DNA from: Serripes groenlandicus
Lineage: Eukaryota > Mollusca > Bivalvia > Cardiida > Cardiidae
DNA: 64,000 nt
Assembly: GCA_031761405.1 (NCBI GenBank)
Contig: JASEVX010000001.1
Coordinates: forward strand, 44,247,669 to 44,311,668
Direction: 5' to 3'
Positions 53,901 through 63,107 of the stretch are shown here, piece after piece; the stretch's first letter is position 1; each line of letters starts with the position of its first letter. The notes below the pieces were generated by a model, which saw nothing but the letters and a program-made list of their open reading frames with translations, searched no databases and was not told the DNA's origin. The translations under genes and the position numbers were made by a program.

Positions 53901-55944
53901 CCTTTAACGTATGCACACAGGCGTATCTGAGTAGGGTATTGTTCGCAGATGCAACAAGATCCTTTATCGTAAAGCGCGGCTAGAATTATATTGTTTAAAC
54001 GTCGTCTATTTGTATTTTCGAAGCTTTTCAGTGAAATTTCACGTACAGTTCTTTATTTGAACATGTTAGTGGGAGTTTCCGGTTCTTAAACAGGCTATAA
54101 AATATCATCAATAATTGTAAAGATTACAAGAAATGTTGCGGAGGTTGAGTACAACCTTAAAACACTCAAATATCAATGGTCAAAATGTTTTGTTTTATTG
54201 GGGTTTCACGTCGTTTCGATAGTTTTCAAGAGCACTTATTTATGATCCCTGGGTGACAAACTATGTGTAGTTTTAGGCTATGCAATGTGGCCGCTTGTCA
54301 AATGGCATGCCACCATGACCGCAGCGAGAGCAGATCGAACCCGGGAAGTCCGATCCAAAAGTGATTCCAAAAGGCAAGCCAGAACAATGAGATATCTCTT
54401 AGGAAACATCTCACTGATGTGTTGTTGACATGACATGAACTGGGTTTATTGGCGAGCATCTATTGTCTTTGACTTAGCCATTTCTTTAAAATAGGGACCA
54501 CGGGCCAGGGATTATGTTTTAACTATTTATTTGATTAGTCTATATAATTGAATGACTATGTTTTTAACTTTCAATGAGAATTTAACTATTTTATTCCCGG
54601 AGGTTTAAAAGGGTTCATATTAAAACTATACCACCGGTATCTCGCCTGACGACAATCCATACCAGTTTCATGTCATGTCAACAACACATGAGTGAGATGT
54701 TTCCTAAGGGATACCTCATTGTTCTGGCTTGCCTTTTGGAATCACTTTTGGAATCACTTTTTGATCAGACTTCCCGGGTTCGATCTGCTCTCGCTGCTGT
54801 CATGGTGGCATTGCAACACATCAAAACAAAATCAAACAAATAGCGATATCAATATGGAAGTGTATTGTTAAACTAAAATGCCTTTTTAGTTCCTACTCGA
54901 TAGTGTACAGTAATATTGGACCGTCTACATTTCTTACTTCAGATATACATGTAGATTTATTTCAAAATATACGTTTTAACCCTTTCTATCATATAGATAC
55001 TTTCTGACGCTACTGCAGCACACGACTTTTTGAAAATATGGAGACATAAGAAGAAATTGCTCAAAACGAGCAATGTCTCCTTTTGTCACCATGTTTTCAA
55101 ATCTATTCAATTAGTGTTCTTACGTTTAAAGGGATTTTCTGTGCTTTTGCCTAAACGTTTTCAAAGTCGTCTGCCGCATATGTGTTGTATGTGAGAAAGG
55201 GTTAATCCATCGTACTCATCCGTGTTGTTATTATTGTACAGTATTTTAGTAGGTATATCACGAGGTATGATTTACCCGTTCCTTCATATATGCTGTAGTT
55301 GGTGTATTCTGCTGTTAACAAAATGTCTGAGTAAAGTTTACGTACAGCGGGGAAATTAGAAGGCTAATTTTGTGGGCGATTTCGTCTTCCCCATTTGCCA
55401 CAATGTTTTCAACTGTATTTAATAATTCAACTTTCATTTATAGATAGTTCCCGTATGTTTATTCATAGGGGAAGGGTTTAAACAATCCCCGAAAAATACA
55501 TGCATTTGCCATCTGTTATATAATCAGACATTGGCCTGGAATTGGCAAAGATCGAATTGTAAAATGTCTTTATAATTCATTTCTTAGAATTATCCTAGAG
55601 TTTATTAATTCAGTGATAGATTATTTTTTATCATTTTGTTAAAGTATCCACTGTGCTTTGAACATTTCTAAGGATAAATGTCTAACAAATAATGGAAAGT
55701 TGGCGAACACTTTTGTCGTATATTGGGAAACGTTGTGGGTAAAGAAAATGTATTGCTTGTTTTGAGCAATTTCTCCTTTTCCCACCAAGTTTTCAAAATG
55801 CGTCTGTGTTCGGGTAATGGATATCTTACATACACATATCCACATACGATATAGACAGATATATAGTTGTATTCATGGCTTACCTTCTATAAACAATACG
55901 TTGACCAAAACAAACACCACTAGCAACAGCCAAACGCCTTTCAT
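50826..55944 (-). CDS. 81-residue type I single-pass membrane protein, three exons, unrecognised
   Basis: Exons read from the minus strand are 55944-55884, 51970-51907 and 50946-50826. Donors GTAAGC and GTAAGT, acceptors CATTTCAG and AATTACAG, and phases (1, then 2) all agree. The protein starts MKGVWLLLVVFVLVNVLFIE, a signal peptide cut near residues 18-23. The ectodomain is about 30 residues with one Cys (Cys24) and Arg/Ser/Thr then Ser/Gly repeats (RASTSRSRYRS, SSSGSGGG). The membrane segment is about 54-78, starting GLIVGIVIGSIA with a GxxxGxxxG zipper (Gly54, 58, 62), and it ends FCKKR. The short basic tail predicts type I topology; Cys78 could be acylated. I know no family for it. It might be a short isoform of a larger receptor. 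The first ATG has A at -4 to -1, a good context. Confidence 0.68.
51091..51304. mobile_element. TTAA-family MITE, left end eroded
   Basis: GAGGCATCTGATGCAGACAA, AAAAAGAAGAAATTGCTCAT, GAGCAGTTTCTCCTTTTGCC, and right end GTGGGAAAGGGTTAA. Confidence 0.72.
51394..51546. mobile_element. TTAA-family MITE, internally deleted
   Basis: TCTTTTCCCACATACAGCAA, then CTGCAGCAGACAAAAATATG, and right end AAGAGAAATGATTAA. Confidence 0.6.
51907..51970 (-). CDS. Exon 2 of the 81-residue membrane protein (ectodomain)
   Basis: The acceptor is CAATACATTTCAG and the donor GCAC|GTAAGT on the minus strand. It encodes VDCRRGGTGRASTSRSRYRS between split Asp21 and Thr42 codons. Confidence 0.68.
52003..52185. mobile_element. 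Decayed TTAA-family MITE
   Basis: AACTTTTCAATAATACAAC, AATCTGCAGCAAACGACTTT and GGGTGTAGGTTAA. Confidence 0.6.
52260..52438. mobile_element. TTAA hairpin MITE, orientation B, internally deleted (179 bp)
   Basis: TTAACCCTTTCCCACATACA to GATGGGAAAGGGTTAA. The left hairpin arm is gone. Confidence 0.85.
52659..52993. mobile_element. Element with short inverted ends (family H), copy 1
   Basis: It starts CCTTAAATGTGCTGAACTC and ends GAGTTCAGCACCTTTAA, an inverted pair of about 17 bases. Inside are TTTTGGCGGTAAACTTTGAA and GTCAATTGAAAGTCGTG. It is repeated at 53587-53908. Confidence 0.7.
53214..53443. mobile_element. TTAA hairpin MITE, orientation B (230 bp)
   Basis: The left end TTACACCCTTTCCCTCATAC has one or two changes from TTAACCC. 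The right end is TATGAGGGAAAGGGTTAA. Confidence 0.93.
53587..53908. mobile_element. Element with short inverted ends (family H), copy 2
   Basis: It starts TAGGTGCTGAAATC and ends GGAGTTCAGCCCCTTTAA. Shared blocks with copy 1 are TTTTGGCGGTAAATGTTGAA and GTCAATTGAAAGTCATG. Same orientation as copy 1. Confidence 0.68.
54303..54812. mobile_element. Inverted pair of about 150-bp tRNA-like sequences
   Basis: CCACCATGACCGCAGCGAGA and CAGATCGAACCCGGGAAGTC on the left (54309-54447) are the reverse complement, with few differences, of CTTCCCGGGTTCGATCTGCT and CGCTGCTGTCATGGTGG on the right (54657-54812). GGGTTCGATC is a B-box-like motif. The loop is about 210 bases. Either two SINE heads in opposite orientation or long terminal inverted repeats. 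Confidence 0.7.
54976..55205. mobile_element. TTAA hairpin MITE, orientation A (230 bp)
   Basis: TTAACCCTTTCTATCATATA to GTATGTGAGAAAGGGTTAA, with a TTGCTCAAAACGAGCAATGT centre. Confidence 0.9.
55884..55944 (-). CDS. Exon 1 of the 81-residue membrane protein (signal peptide)
   Basis: ATG at 55944 down to the donor GAAG|GTAAGC. It encodes MKGVWLLLVVFVLVNVLFIE plus the first base of Asp21. A hydrophobic core with a single Lys near the start is typical of a secretory signal. Confidence 0.7.
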
Positions 55945-56407
55945 TTTAGTTTTTTTTTAAAGTTCCTGTTAACGTTATCAATAAAACAAACGCAGATCAC
56001 AATATACTTTTCGAAAATAAAACCATTCTTCCTGCGTTAATTACACGCCATTTTTCGTTTAGTAAATTAAAACGTATTCATAATTTCAACAAACATAAGG
56101 TTGATATAATCATACTACTAAGTATAACTTAAAGGGTATTCAACACAATGTACTTATATTGTAAATCGACTGTGTATTGGATATTTCGAAACGCATGGGG
56201 TATTTGATCGATCAGATTTATTTTTAGAGTGATAAAGTTATTGCAAAATGTTAGATCAAACATAAGCAATGGTTGTATATAATTCCCCTTCCCCTGTTAA
56301 AATGCAGTACTTAAAACAAACGTTCTTCTAAAATAGTGTGGGAACAGAAATGTTTTCTCGTAACTGGGCTAATAATACATATTAGTTGTCCCTGCTCGTA
56401 ATAGGCA

Positions 56408-56670
56408 GTTGAGCCGTCCCATGAGTAACCAACAGTGTGGACTCTGCGTAAGGTATCGACCCAGATCCGCCTTATCATGCCGCGCAGGCTAATCAGGGTA
56501 GACACTTTTCGCCTCCTCTGGATTTTCTTTTTCAGGAATAATTACTTTATACCTCTATCCCCCTGAGACGGAATGTTTCGGCCCGGATTGGCATGCGCGG
56601 ACTGCGCAGGCTAATCTGGGTCGATACATTACGCAGAGTCCATAATGTTGGTTTTCTCGCGGAATTGCTC
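56408..56670. mobile_element. Palindromic MITE with long terminal arms (family J), copy 1
   Basis: The left arm GAGCCGTCCCATGAGTAACC and CTCTGCGTAAGGTATCGACC is inverted relative to the right arm GGGTCGATACATTACGCAGA and GTTGGTTTTCTCGCGG. Between them are GCCGCGCAGGCTAATC and CCCCTGAGACGGAATG. The last bases of the right arm run into MITE-like AATTGCTCATTT. Confidence 0.8.
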
Positions 56671-56973
56671 ATTTATTTTTCATTTTCCTACAATATTTTC
56701 TTCTCTGTCTCAATACCATTGTTACACTTTTCATTACGTTTCTGTAGGTGTTGGACAGTTCAACAATTGCGTAGCAGTAATTGAGAACAAGTATATGGCG
56801 ACATACTACAAGAAACCCTTGTGTCTTTTAAGGGTTCTTCGTATATAAAACATCAAATGCGCAGCAGACTATATACCACGATGATACTGTGGAAAAGAGA
56901 CAAATTGCTCAGTTGGACAAAGTTCTTTTAGAATTCATCTGCTTCAAGTGCGTAAAAGTTCGTCTGCATGTGA

Positions 56974-57160
56974 TAACTTCCCACATACAACAACTCAGCA
57001 GCAGGCGATTTTGAAAACATGCAGGCAAATATGTTAAATTTCAATACTATGAAATAAAAATATAACTACTAAAAACATTTTGGCAAAAGGGTAAATGAGC
57101 AGTCTTCGCTTTCGCAACAATAATTTCGAAACGAGTTTGCTGCAGATAGCGGGGTTAAAA
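56974..57160. mobile_element. Decayed TTAA-family MITE
   Basis: ACTTCCCACATACAACAACT, CAGCAGCAGGCGATTTTGAA and GTTTGCTGCAGATAGCGGGG, then TTAA. Confidence 0.65.
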
Positions 57161-57232
57161 TTGATGACAAGATCTCGATGTCAGACGAAAGAGGGTCTTG
57201 TTGCGACTGGGAACAACAACAATTCAGTAAAT

Positions 57233-57494
57233 GAGCCGTCCCGCGAGAAAACCAACATTGTGAACTCTGCGTAAAGTATCGACCCGGATCAGCTTAAGCA
57301 TGCCGCGCAGGTCAACCCGGGCAGACACTTTTTGCCTCCTGTGTATATTCTGTTTCAGGAATCATTACTCTATACCTCTATCCCCCTGAGACGGAATGTG
57401 TCGACCCGGATCAGCCTTCGCGGACTGCGAAGGCTGATTTGGGTCGATACATTACGCAGAAGCCATCATGTTGGTTTTCTCGCGGGACGGCTCA
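57233..57494. mobile_element. Palindromic MITE (family J), copy 2, well preserved (262 bp)
   Basis: GAGCCGTCCCGCGAGAAAAC at the left is the exact inverse of GTTTTCTCGCGGGACGGCTC at the right. The inner arms CTGCGTAAAGTATCGACCCG and GGGTCGATACATTACGCAG also pair. Same orientation as copy 1, starting about 825 bases downstream of it. Confidence 0.88.
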
Positions 57495-57611
57495 AATGGT
57501 GATTTAATGAGAGATTTTTGCTTTGAAGACACTCAAATAATAAAAACAAAAAAGAAGAAGGTGTTGTAAAGCTGAAATTATAAATGACACTCCTCTTTGA
57601 CGTCATATAAC

Positions 57612-57811
57612 NNNNNNNNNNNNNNNNNNNNNNNNNNNNNNNNNNNNNNNNNNNNNNNNNNNNNNNNNNNNNNNNNNNNNNNNNNNNNNNNNNNNNNNNN
57701 NNNNNNNNNNNNNNNNNNNNNNNNNNNNNNNNNNNNNNNNNNNNNNNNNNNNNNNNNNNNNNNNNNNNNNNNNNNNNNNNNNNNNNNNNNNNNNNNNNNN
57801 NNNNNNNNNNN
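57612..57811. other. Assembly gap, 200 N
   Basis: Exactly 200 N, a placeholder length, so the true gap size is unknown. The right flank begins inside a TTAA-family MITE end (TGTATGAGGGAAAGG). Confidence 0.98.
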
Positions 57812-58045
57812 AGATATGCTGTATGAGGGAAAGGAATAGAATGCGTTCAGTGTCGGACAGTAAACCAAGCATATGTGCTGGGTTACCAGGAATAACACGC
57901 CCACATTTATAAAAAAAATAGTAAACGTCGAATATCATATTGCGAAATCTGAGTGAAATATTTCGAAACTGAATATTTTATTGCAATTTCTACTTCTCGA
58001 CGTACCTAAATTTTAACCCTTTTCAACTTAAAGAGTGAGTAGAAG

Positions 58046-58276
<231 letters not shown>

Positions 58277-58287
58277 TGGGGGGGGGG

Positions 58288-58484
58288 CTTAACAAATGGT
58301 AGTAATGGCTTTAAATGCTTTCCCTCCTTGGCGCTCAGGATTGTGGGATAAGTATTACGACTGACTCGCTGGTGTCAGAATAAATGGACCAGTAGGCGAC
58401 TGGTAAATTAACCAGGAAACGCTGTGGTATAACTGAACATTGTTGAAAGCGGTGTAAAGCACCATTCAAACAAACAAACACACA
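58288..58484 (+). mobile_element. SINE 3' part
   Basis: TAGTAATGGCTTTAAATGC, CCTTGGCGCTCAGGATTGTG, GAATAAATGGACCAGTAG, then a CACCATTCAAACAAACAAAC tail. Same family as 15694 and 28130. Confidence 0.78.
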
Positions 58485-59212
58485 CAATACCTTTACAAGA
58501 ATGCATTCAATAATGTATATTTAATTCATTGTAAATATGTATAGAAGTTTACATAGAAATGATTGATTCGATCACTATTAGTATTTTGTCTTGTTTAAAA
58601 GATGAAAAGTAGAGTATGAGAAAACCAAGTTTCGTGCCAGCACGATTTCGTTCAAAATGACGCCATCCATTTTCGCTGGGTTAATTCTTTTTTGTATTAA
58701 TGACCCCGACTTTTTTCTTTAGATTACTTTAAAGCTTAGAGTTTATTCTTTCCAATGCTATAGGATATATGTTCTACCTGAGAAAGATTGGCAAGTGAGG
58801 GTTGAAACCGGTTGCTGACATGGAAATACAGAAGGAATTTAGTTGGTGTATTGTGACCGGATGTTGGAGATTTCGTCTAACTACCATTTCGTCTAACTGA
58901 TACTATAGAGTAAACGGGGTAGAGATTTCGTCTAACTTATAAACAAGAAGGATTATTATGTCTTATGTGTAGTATATAGTTAGAAGTTAAATATTATAAT
59001 TGTTTATAAGCTCAGTTAATAAATTTGACTTACCATTTATGTCCAATATATTCCAATGTGTTCTTATATTAATAAAATGTTGTTATTCATTTCAGAACAG
59101 TATAGAATATGATTTGTAACCTCCGTCCAGATGTACTGTACGAAACATGAAAAAACCCATATGTCTATATGATGTTTATATTTATTCTAATGTTATTTGT
59201 TATAACATTTAC

Positions 59213-59291
59213 AATTATATAGTTTATTGCACTTAACTTAGATTATATAGTTTATTGCACTTAACTTAGATTATATAGTTTATTGCACTTT
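59213..59291 (+). repeat. 30-bp direct repeat, three units
   Basis: TATAGTTTATTGCACTT followed by AACTTAGATTA, the third unit diverging after GCACTT. Confidence 0.9.
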
Positions 59292-59639
59292 ATTTCAATT
59301 AACTGTTTATTATCGACTTTGTGTAAATGATTGACGGCATATTTCTAATTGTGTTGTGGTGTAATTAATTATTAAAAAATAAAGGTTTTCTATTAAATGG
59401 ATAGATCTAATCGGCTTTAATCAAACATGTTTAATGCTAATTAAAAACAACTTGTGAAAACGGTAAGATTGATTATTTTCTCTCTCTCTCTCTCTTAATG
59501 TGTATAGAGTCGAAAGTCGTCTACCTTATTGTCCTGTACCCGTTACGTCGATATATATTAATATTAGAACTATTGTAAGAACCCTCGATTATTTTTAACG
59601 ACTTCCCTTTTTCCTATAATGATTCAAGATGACTGACTG

Positions 59640-60080
59640 AATGTGATATAGTTATTCTATTCCCGTAATCTTGATTGAGCCGAATGCTTGGGAAATTATT
59701 CTCAGTAGTTCTTCTTTTCCCGCGATGTTGATATAACTATTCTATTCCCGTAATTTTGATTGAGTTGAAAGCTTAGAAGAGGTATAATTCATGTAAGAAA
59801 AGGAGCAATCGTTAATTTTTAACGACTTCTATTTTTCTTCATTGAATTGACGAGTGACTGAACGTGATATAACTAATCTATTCCCGTAATATTTTGATTA
59901 ATTTGAAAGAGGTATAATTCATGTAAGAAAAGGAGTCATCGTTAATTTTTAACGACTTCTATTTTTCTTCTTTGAATTGACGATTGACTGAACGTGATAT
60001 AACTATTCTAATTTTTATTGAGTTGAAAGCTTGGAAAAGGTATAAGTCATGTAAGGAAAGGAGCCATCGATATAATTATT
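59640..60080 (+). repeat. Degenerate tandem units inside the 1536-bp element
   Basis: GTGATATAACTATTCTATTC-type starts recur near 59642, 59728, 59866 and 59992. Each is followed by CCCGTAAT, GTATAATTCATGTAAG and the mini-palindrome TCGTTAATTTTTAACGAC. Confidence 0.7.
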
Positions 60081-60400
60081 CTATTCCTGTAATCTTTGAA
60101 TTTCCCATAAAATTTTGGGAAAATAATTGAAAACATTTAGGACAAGTATTGAATTTACTGTAAATTATCAATGAAATTATAACAAATACATATTACAATT
60201 ACGAATTAAAACCATAAAATGTTAAAACTAATTGAAATTGTTTGTTGTCATTTACTATAATCGGTCAATTAACACCTTACTATAACACCTTCATATCGAT
60301 ATAGATTACATTGTACTATATACGATAAGTTAGACGAAATCTCTACCCCGTTTACTCTATAGTATCAGTTAGACGAAATGGTAGTTAGACGAAATCTCCA

Positions 60401-60945
60401 GAATCCTTGTGACCTACATTGGAGGCCTTGGCGTATATTTCATCGTAATGCGATAATAATGAAGGGGTTTCAGTAGGATAATTCCGTTAATTCGTACGGA
60501 AATGTACATAGTTAATCACATTCTCTTACATTATCGACTCGTTTTAATACATTATTGAGTATAAGGAACGACAACTCTGCGAAGGAGAATGAGTTATTAC
60601 GTTCAATCGATTCTTACCTCCCAAATCAGAGAGTTTATTTTGTGACACACTTCGTGTGCACACTCCATCGGACCTGTCAAACTCATTTCCCACCGATTTA
60701 TTGACGCGGTAACCTACTGTTTGTTTACAGATATTCCTGCATAAGTTATACGTACAAGATAAAAGCTAAAAACTTGACATTTAAAAATAGTTTGCATGCA
60801 AACGCGAGTCTAAATAAAGTTTCTCAACCTGGAAGTTTTGACAAATTGACCACGTTGACACTTGAGCCGTCAAAAATTCGCATGGAAGATTCGTTTTGAA
60901 TTGGATATACTTAAACTAACACCTTGTTATCAAATACAAGTGAAA
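60401..60945. other. Upstream region of the exon at 60946
   Basis: No repeat is recognised. TTTGCATGCAAA at about 60791 is a palindrome resembling an octamer-type site. A promoter and 5' UTR would lie here if 60946 is the true first coding exon; this is inference. Confidence 0.3.
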
Positions 60946-61086
60946 ATGAGAGTGCAATTTAAAAAGGGACTGATAATCAAACTTGGCTTGGTGGCGATCG
61001 TTTTACTAATTTCTGTGGTTTACTTTGTTAGTCGATTAGACACCTCAAATAAACAAGAGAGTCTGAAGCACCGATCATGGAACAAG
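60946..61086 (+). CDS. First coding exon of a type II membrane protein (3'-partial)
   Basis: The first in-frame ATG is at 60946 with AAA before it. The donor is AAG|GTATGT, phase 0, 47 codons. It begins MRVQFKKGLIIKLGLVAIVL and continues LISVVYFVSRLDTSNKQES. A basic N-terminus followed by one hydrophobic helix (about residues 9-28) and a polar stem is the usual start of a Golgi type II enzyme such as a glycosyltransferase. The class is inferred from topology only. No later exon was found before the window end. Confidence 0.55.
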
Positions 61087-61110
61087 GTATGTTATTTTCT
61101 TAGATAAATC

Positions 61111-61378
61111 CAGAGATCCAGATAAGGAAGGGTTTATAGCTCTTTTCCCCACAATATCTCTCTTATTATCCAAGCAAACCCTATGTTGTAGGTACTCAAA
61201 CAAAATAATCGTCTTTTTGAATGTACTAGGAATGCGATTTTTTATTTTGACTGTTCTCAATATGTAACGGCGATATATTGAGACTACTTTTTGAGTACCT
61301 TCAGCATAGGGTTAGCAGATGAATAAAGGATTTTGAAACAAGCAAAACGCTCCTTAACTAGAGCTCTGTAACATTTTC
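61111..61378. mobile_element. Palindromic MITE, family F, copy 2 (268 bp)
   Basis: The outer arms are CAGAGATCCAGATAAGGAAG and, on the other strand, CAGAGCTCTAGTTAAGGAGC. The inner arms are AACCCTATGTTGTAGGTACT opposite AGTACCTTCAGCATAGGGTT. It lies 25 bases after the donor of the exon at 60946. Confidence 0.75.
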
Positions 61379-63107
61379 TCTTAAACAGACTCATTGCAGC
61401 AGACGACATTTGAAAATCAAAGCTTCCAAGTTCCACTGCTGTGCGCAAATTTCTCCGATTTGTTTACGTTGTCCGTTGATGCTTATTTTATTAATTTTGT
61501 ACATTCATGTGTGGGGGACTACTATTTGCTGGGACCTGCCGGGACCTAGAAGTAAATAGTTTAGCGCGGCCTGTCATAATTGCCGGGATTGCGTAAATGT
61601 AGTAGTGGTCGGTTTCCACTATTATTGATAAAAAATAAAGTATAATCCCATAATTAAGACGGTAATTAAATATGATTCCAACAACCAGTTGTGTCATTAT
61701 TGAGCCTGATTAGTTGAGTTTGGTAAGCGTGAAAGCAATTAGAATAGATTTGGCCATTTTATATAATTACGAATTAATTATTATAATACTAGGTTTGAAG
61801 TAACCGTTATTATACGCATTAAAGACTTTTGTCCCATATGAATAAAGATTGTTTTTAACGGTGTTTTTTACCTAATAATTAATTGGAAATTATCTCGTCA
61901 GTTGGTTACTTATAAACTTCTTATGTCGCCTTTTATTTTGTCACTGAGCGTCAGAACATGAAATTGAAATAGATGTATGGTGAATTATCAAAAATATTTA
62001 AATACATCTACAGTCAAAATAAAATAGTAAATTGTCTATTAAACTCACAGCTTCAACCTTTAGATGGATTGCATGTCAAACCTTCATTGATTGTTTGATC
62101 CTTTAATTTGTATCATGTGACAATCGTTTCTGACAGTGCATGTATGATAAGATAAGACATTGTTTATTAAGTGACATGTGTGAAACAGTTTCGTCTTTAA
62201 TTGAAGAAGGGGGGGTGGGTAATAAATAAATTAAAATCATTATTTTAAGTTGCGTGTTCCTTTTCCCTTTCACCTAATGAAAACACGTCGAGAGCCTAGT
62301 TTTGATGTTATCTTCATTAAATTTGAAATAAACCAAAATGAAATTATATATATATTTCAAATCTGCATTTTGAACAATAGGAAATTATATATTTAATAAT
62401 GTTCTAATAATATTTTGATATAACTAAATATGTATATCAAAACGGTTGGTTCTGGTCCCGGCAGATCCCTGTCCTGGCAAATAGTAGTCCCCTCATTTGT
62501 GCATGCTTTTTTTTTATCAATTTTGTACATTCATTTGCACATGCTTTTTTAATATACCTAAATCAGTTAAACATCCAATTTGTTTGACGCTGATATGCAC
62601 CAAATTGAATTAATGTCAATTCCAGCATGTGAAACCTCCACCTTGAGGCACGTTGTTGTCAACTAGATAATTGTCGATTTTCACCACTTAAGTGAAGGAT
62701 AATTGTTATTGAGATCACCAATTGCTGATTCATGAGGACTAAGGGAAGATCAGAAAATTAACAATCTTTGCACAGTTCATTATCAAGAGGTTCTGATTTT
62801 GGTTTATGTATAAGTGATTACGCTATAATGTTGTCTGTGCTTATGACTCATTATAAGCCTTATCTCAAAGGCGAAATGGACTAAGTAAAAACAAGTTAAA
62901 TGAATCTTTTCCGACTGTTAGACAGTAACTTGAGTAAGCAAAGTCATTGAAAGTAAATGTTTACTAAAATTAAAAAAGCTCCAAATCATTATATAGTCCT
63001 TTTACTATTCGAGATCAAAATAAAATTTGTGCAAAAGGCAGACATAATTTTGGATCTGATAATTTCCGCCTATTTTAAACGGCTAATTTATGTTTGTTGT
63101 CATTTAT
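61379..63107. other. Long stretch without a recognised gene
   Basis: AT-rich, probably first intron of the gene starting at 60946. CTGGGACCTGCCGGGACC (61528) and CTGGTCCCGGCAGATCCC (62452) are approximately reverse complements with similar flanks (GGGGACTACTATTTG / CAAATAGTAGTCCCC). They may be the ends of one roughly 960-bp inverted-repeat element. Confidence 0.45.

Larger units (their letters stand above)
58865..60400. mobile_element. 1536-bp non-autonomous element with perfect 76-bp terminal inverted repeats
   Basis: 58865-58940 (TGGAGATTTCGTCTAACTAC...) is exactly the reverse complement of 60325-60400. The motif ATTTCGTCTAAC occurs three times in each arm, which suggests binding sites. 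The interior has no open frame above 60 codons. It holds three 30-bp repeats (59213-59291) and degraded tandem units of about 125 bp (59640-60080). No target duplication is visible. Confidence 0.9.
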
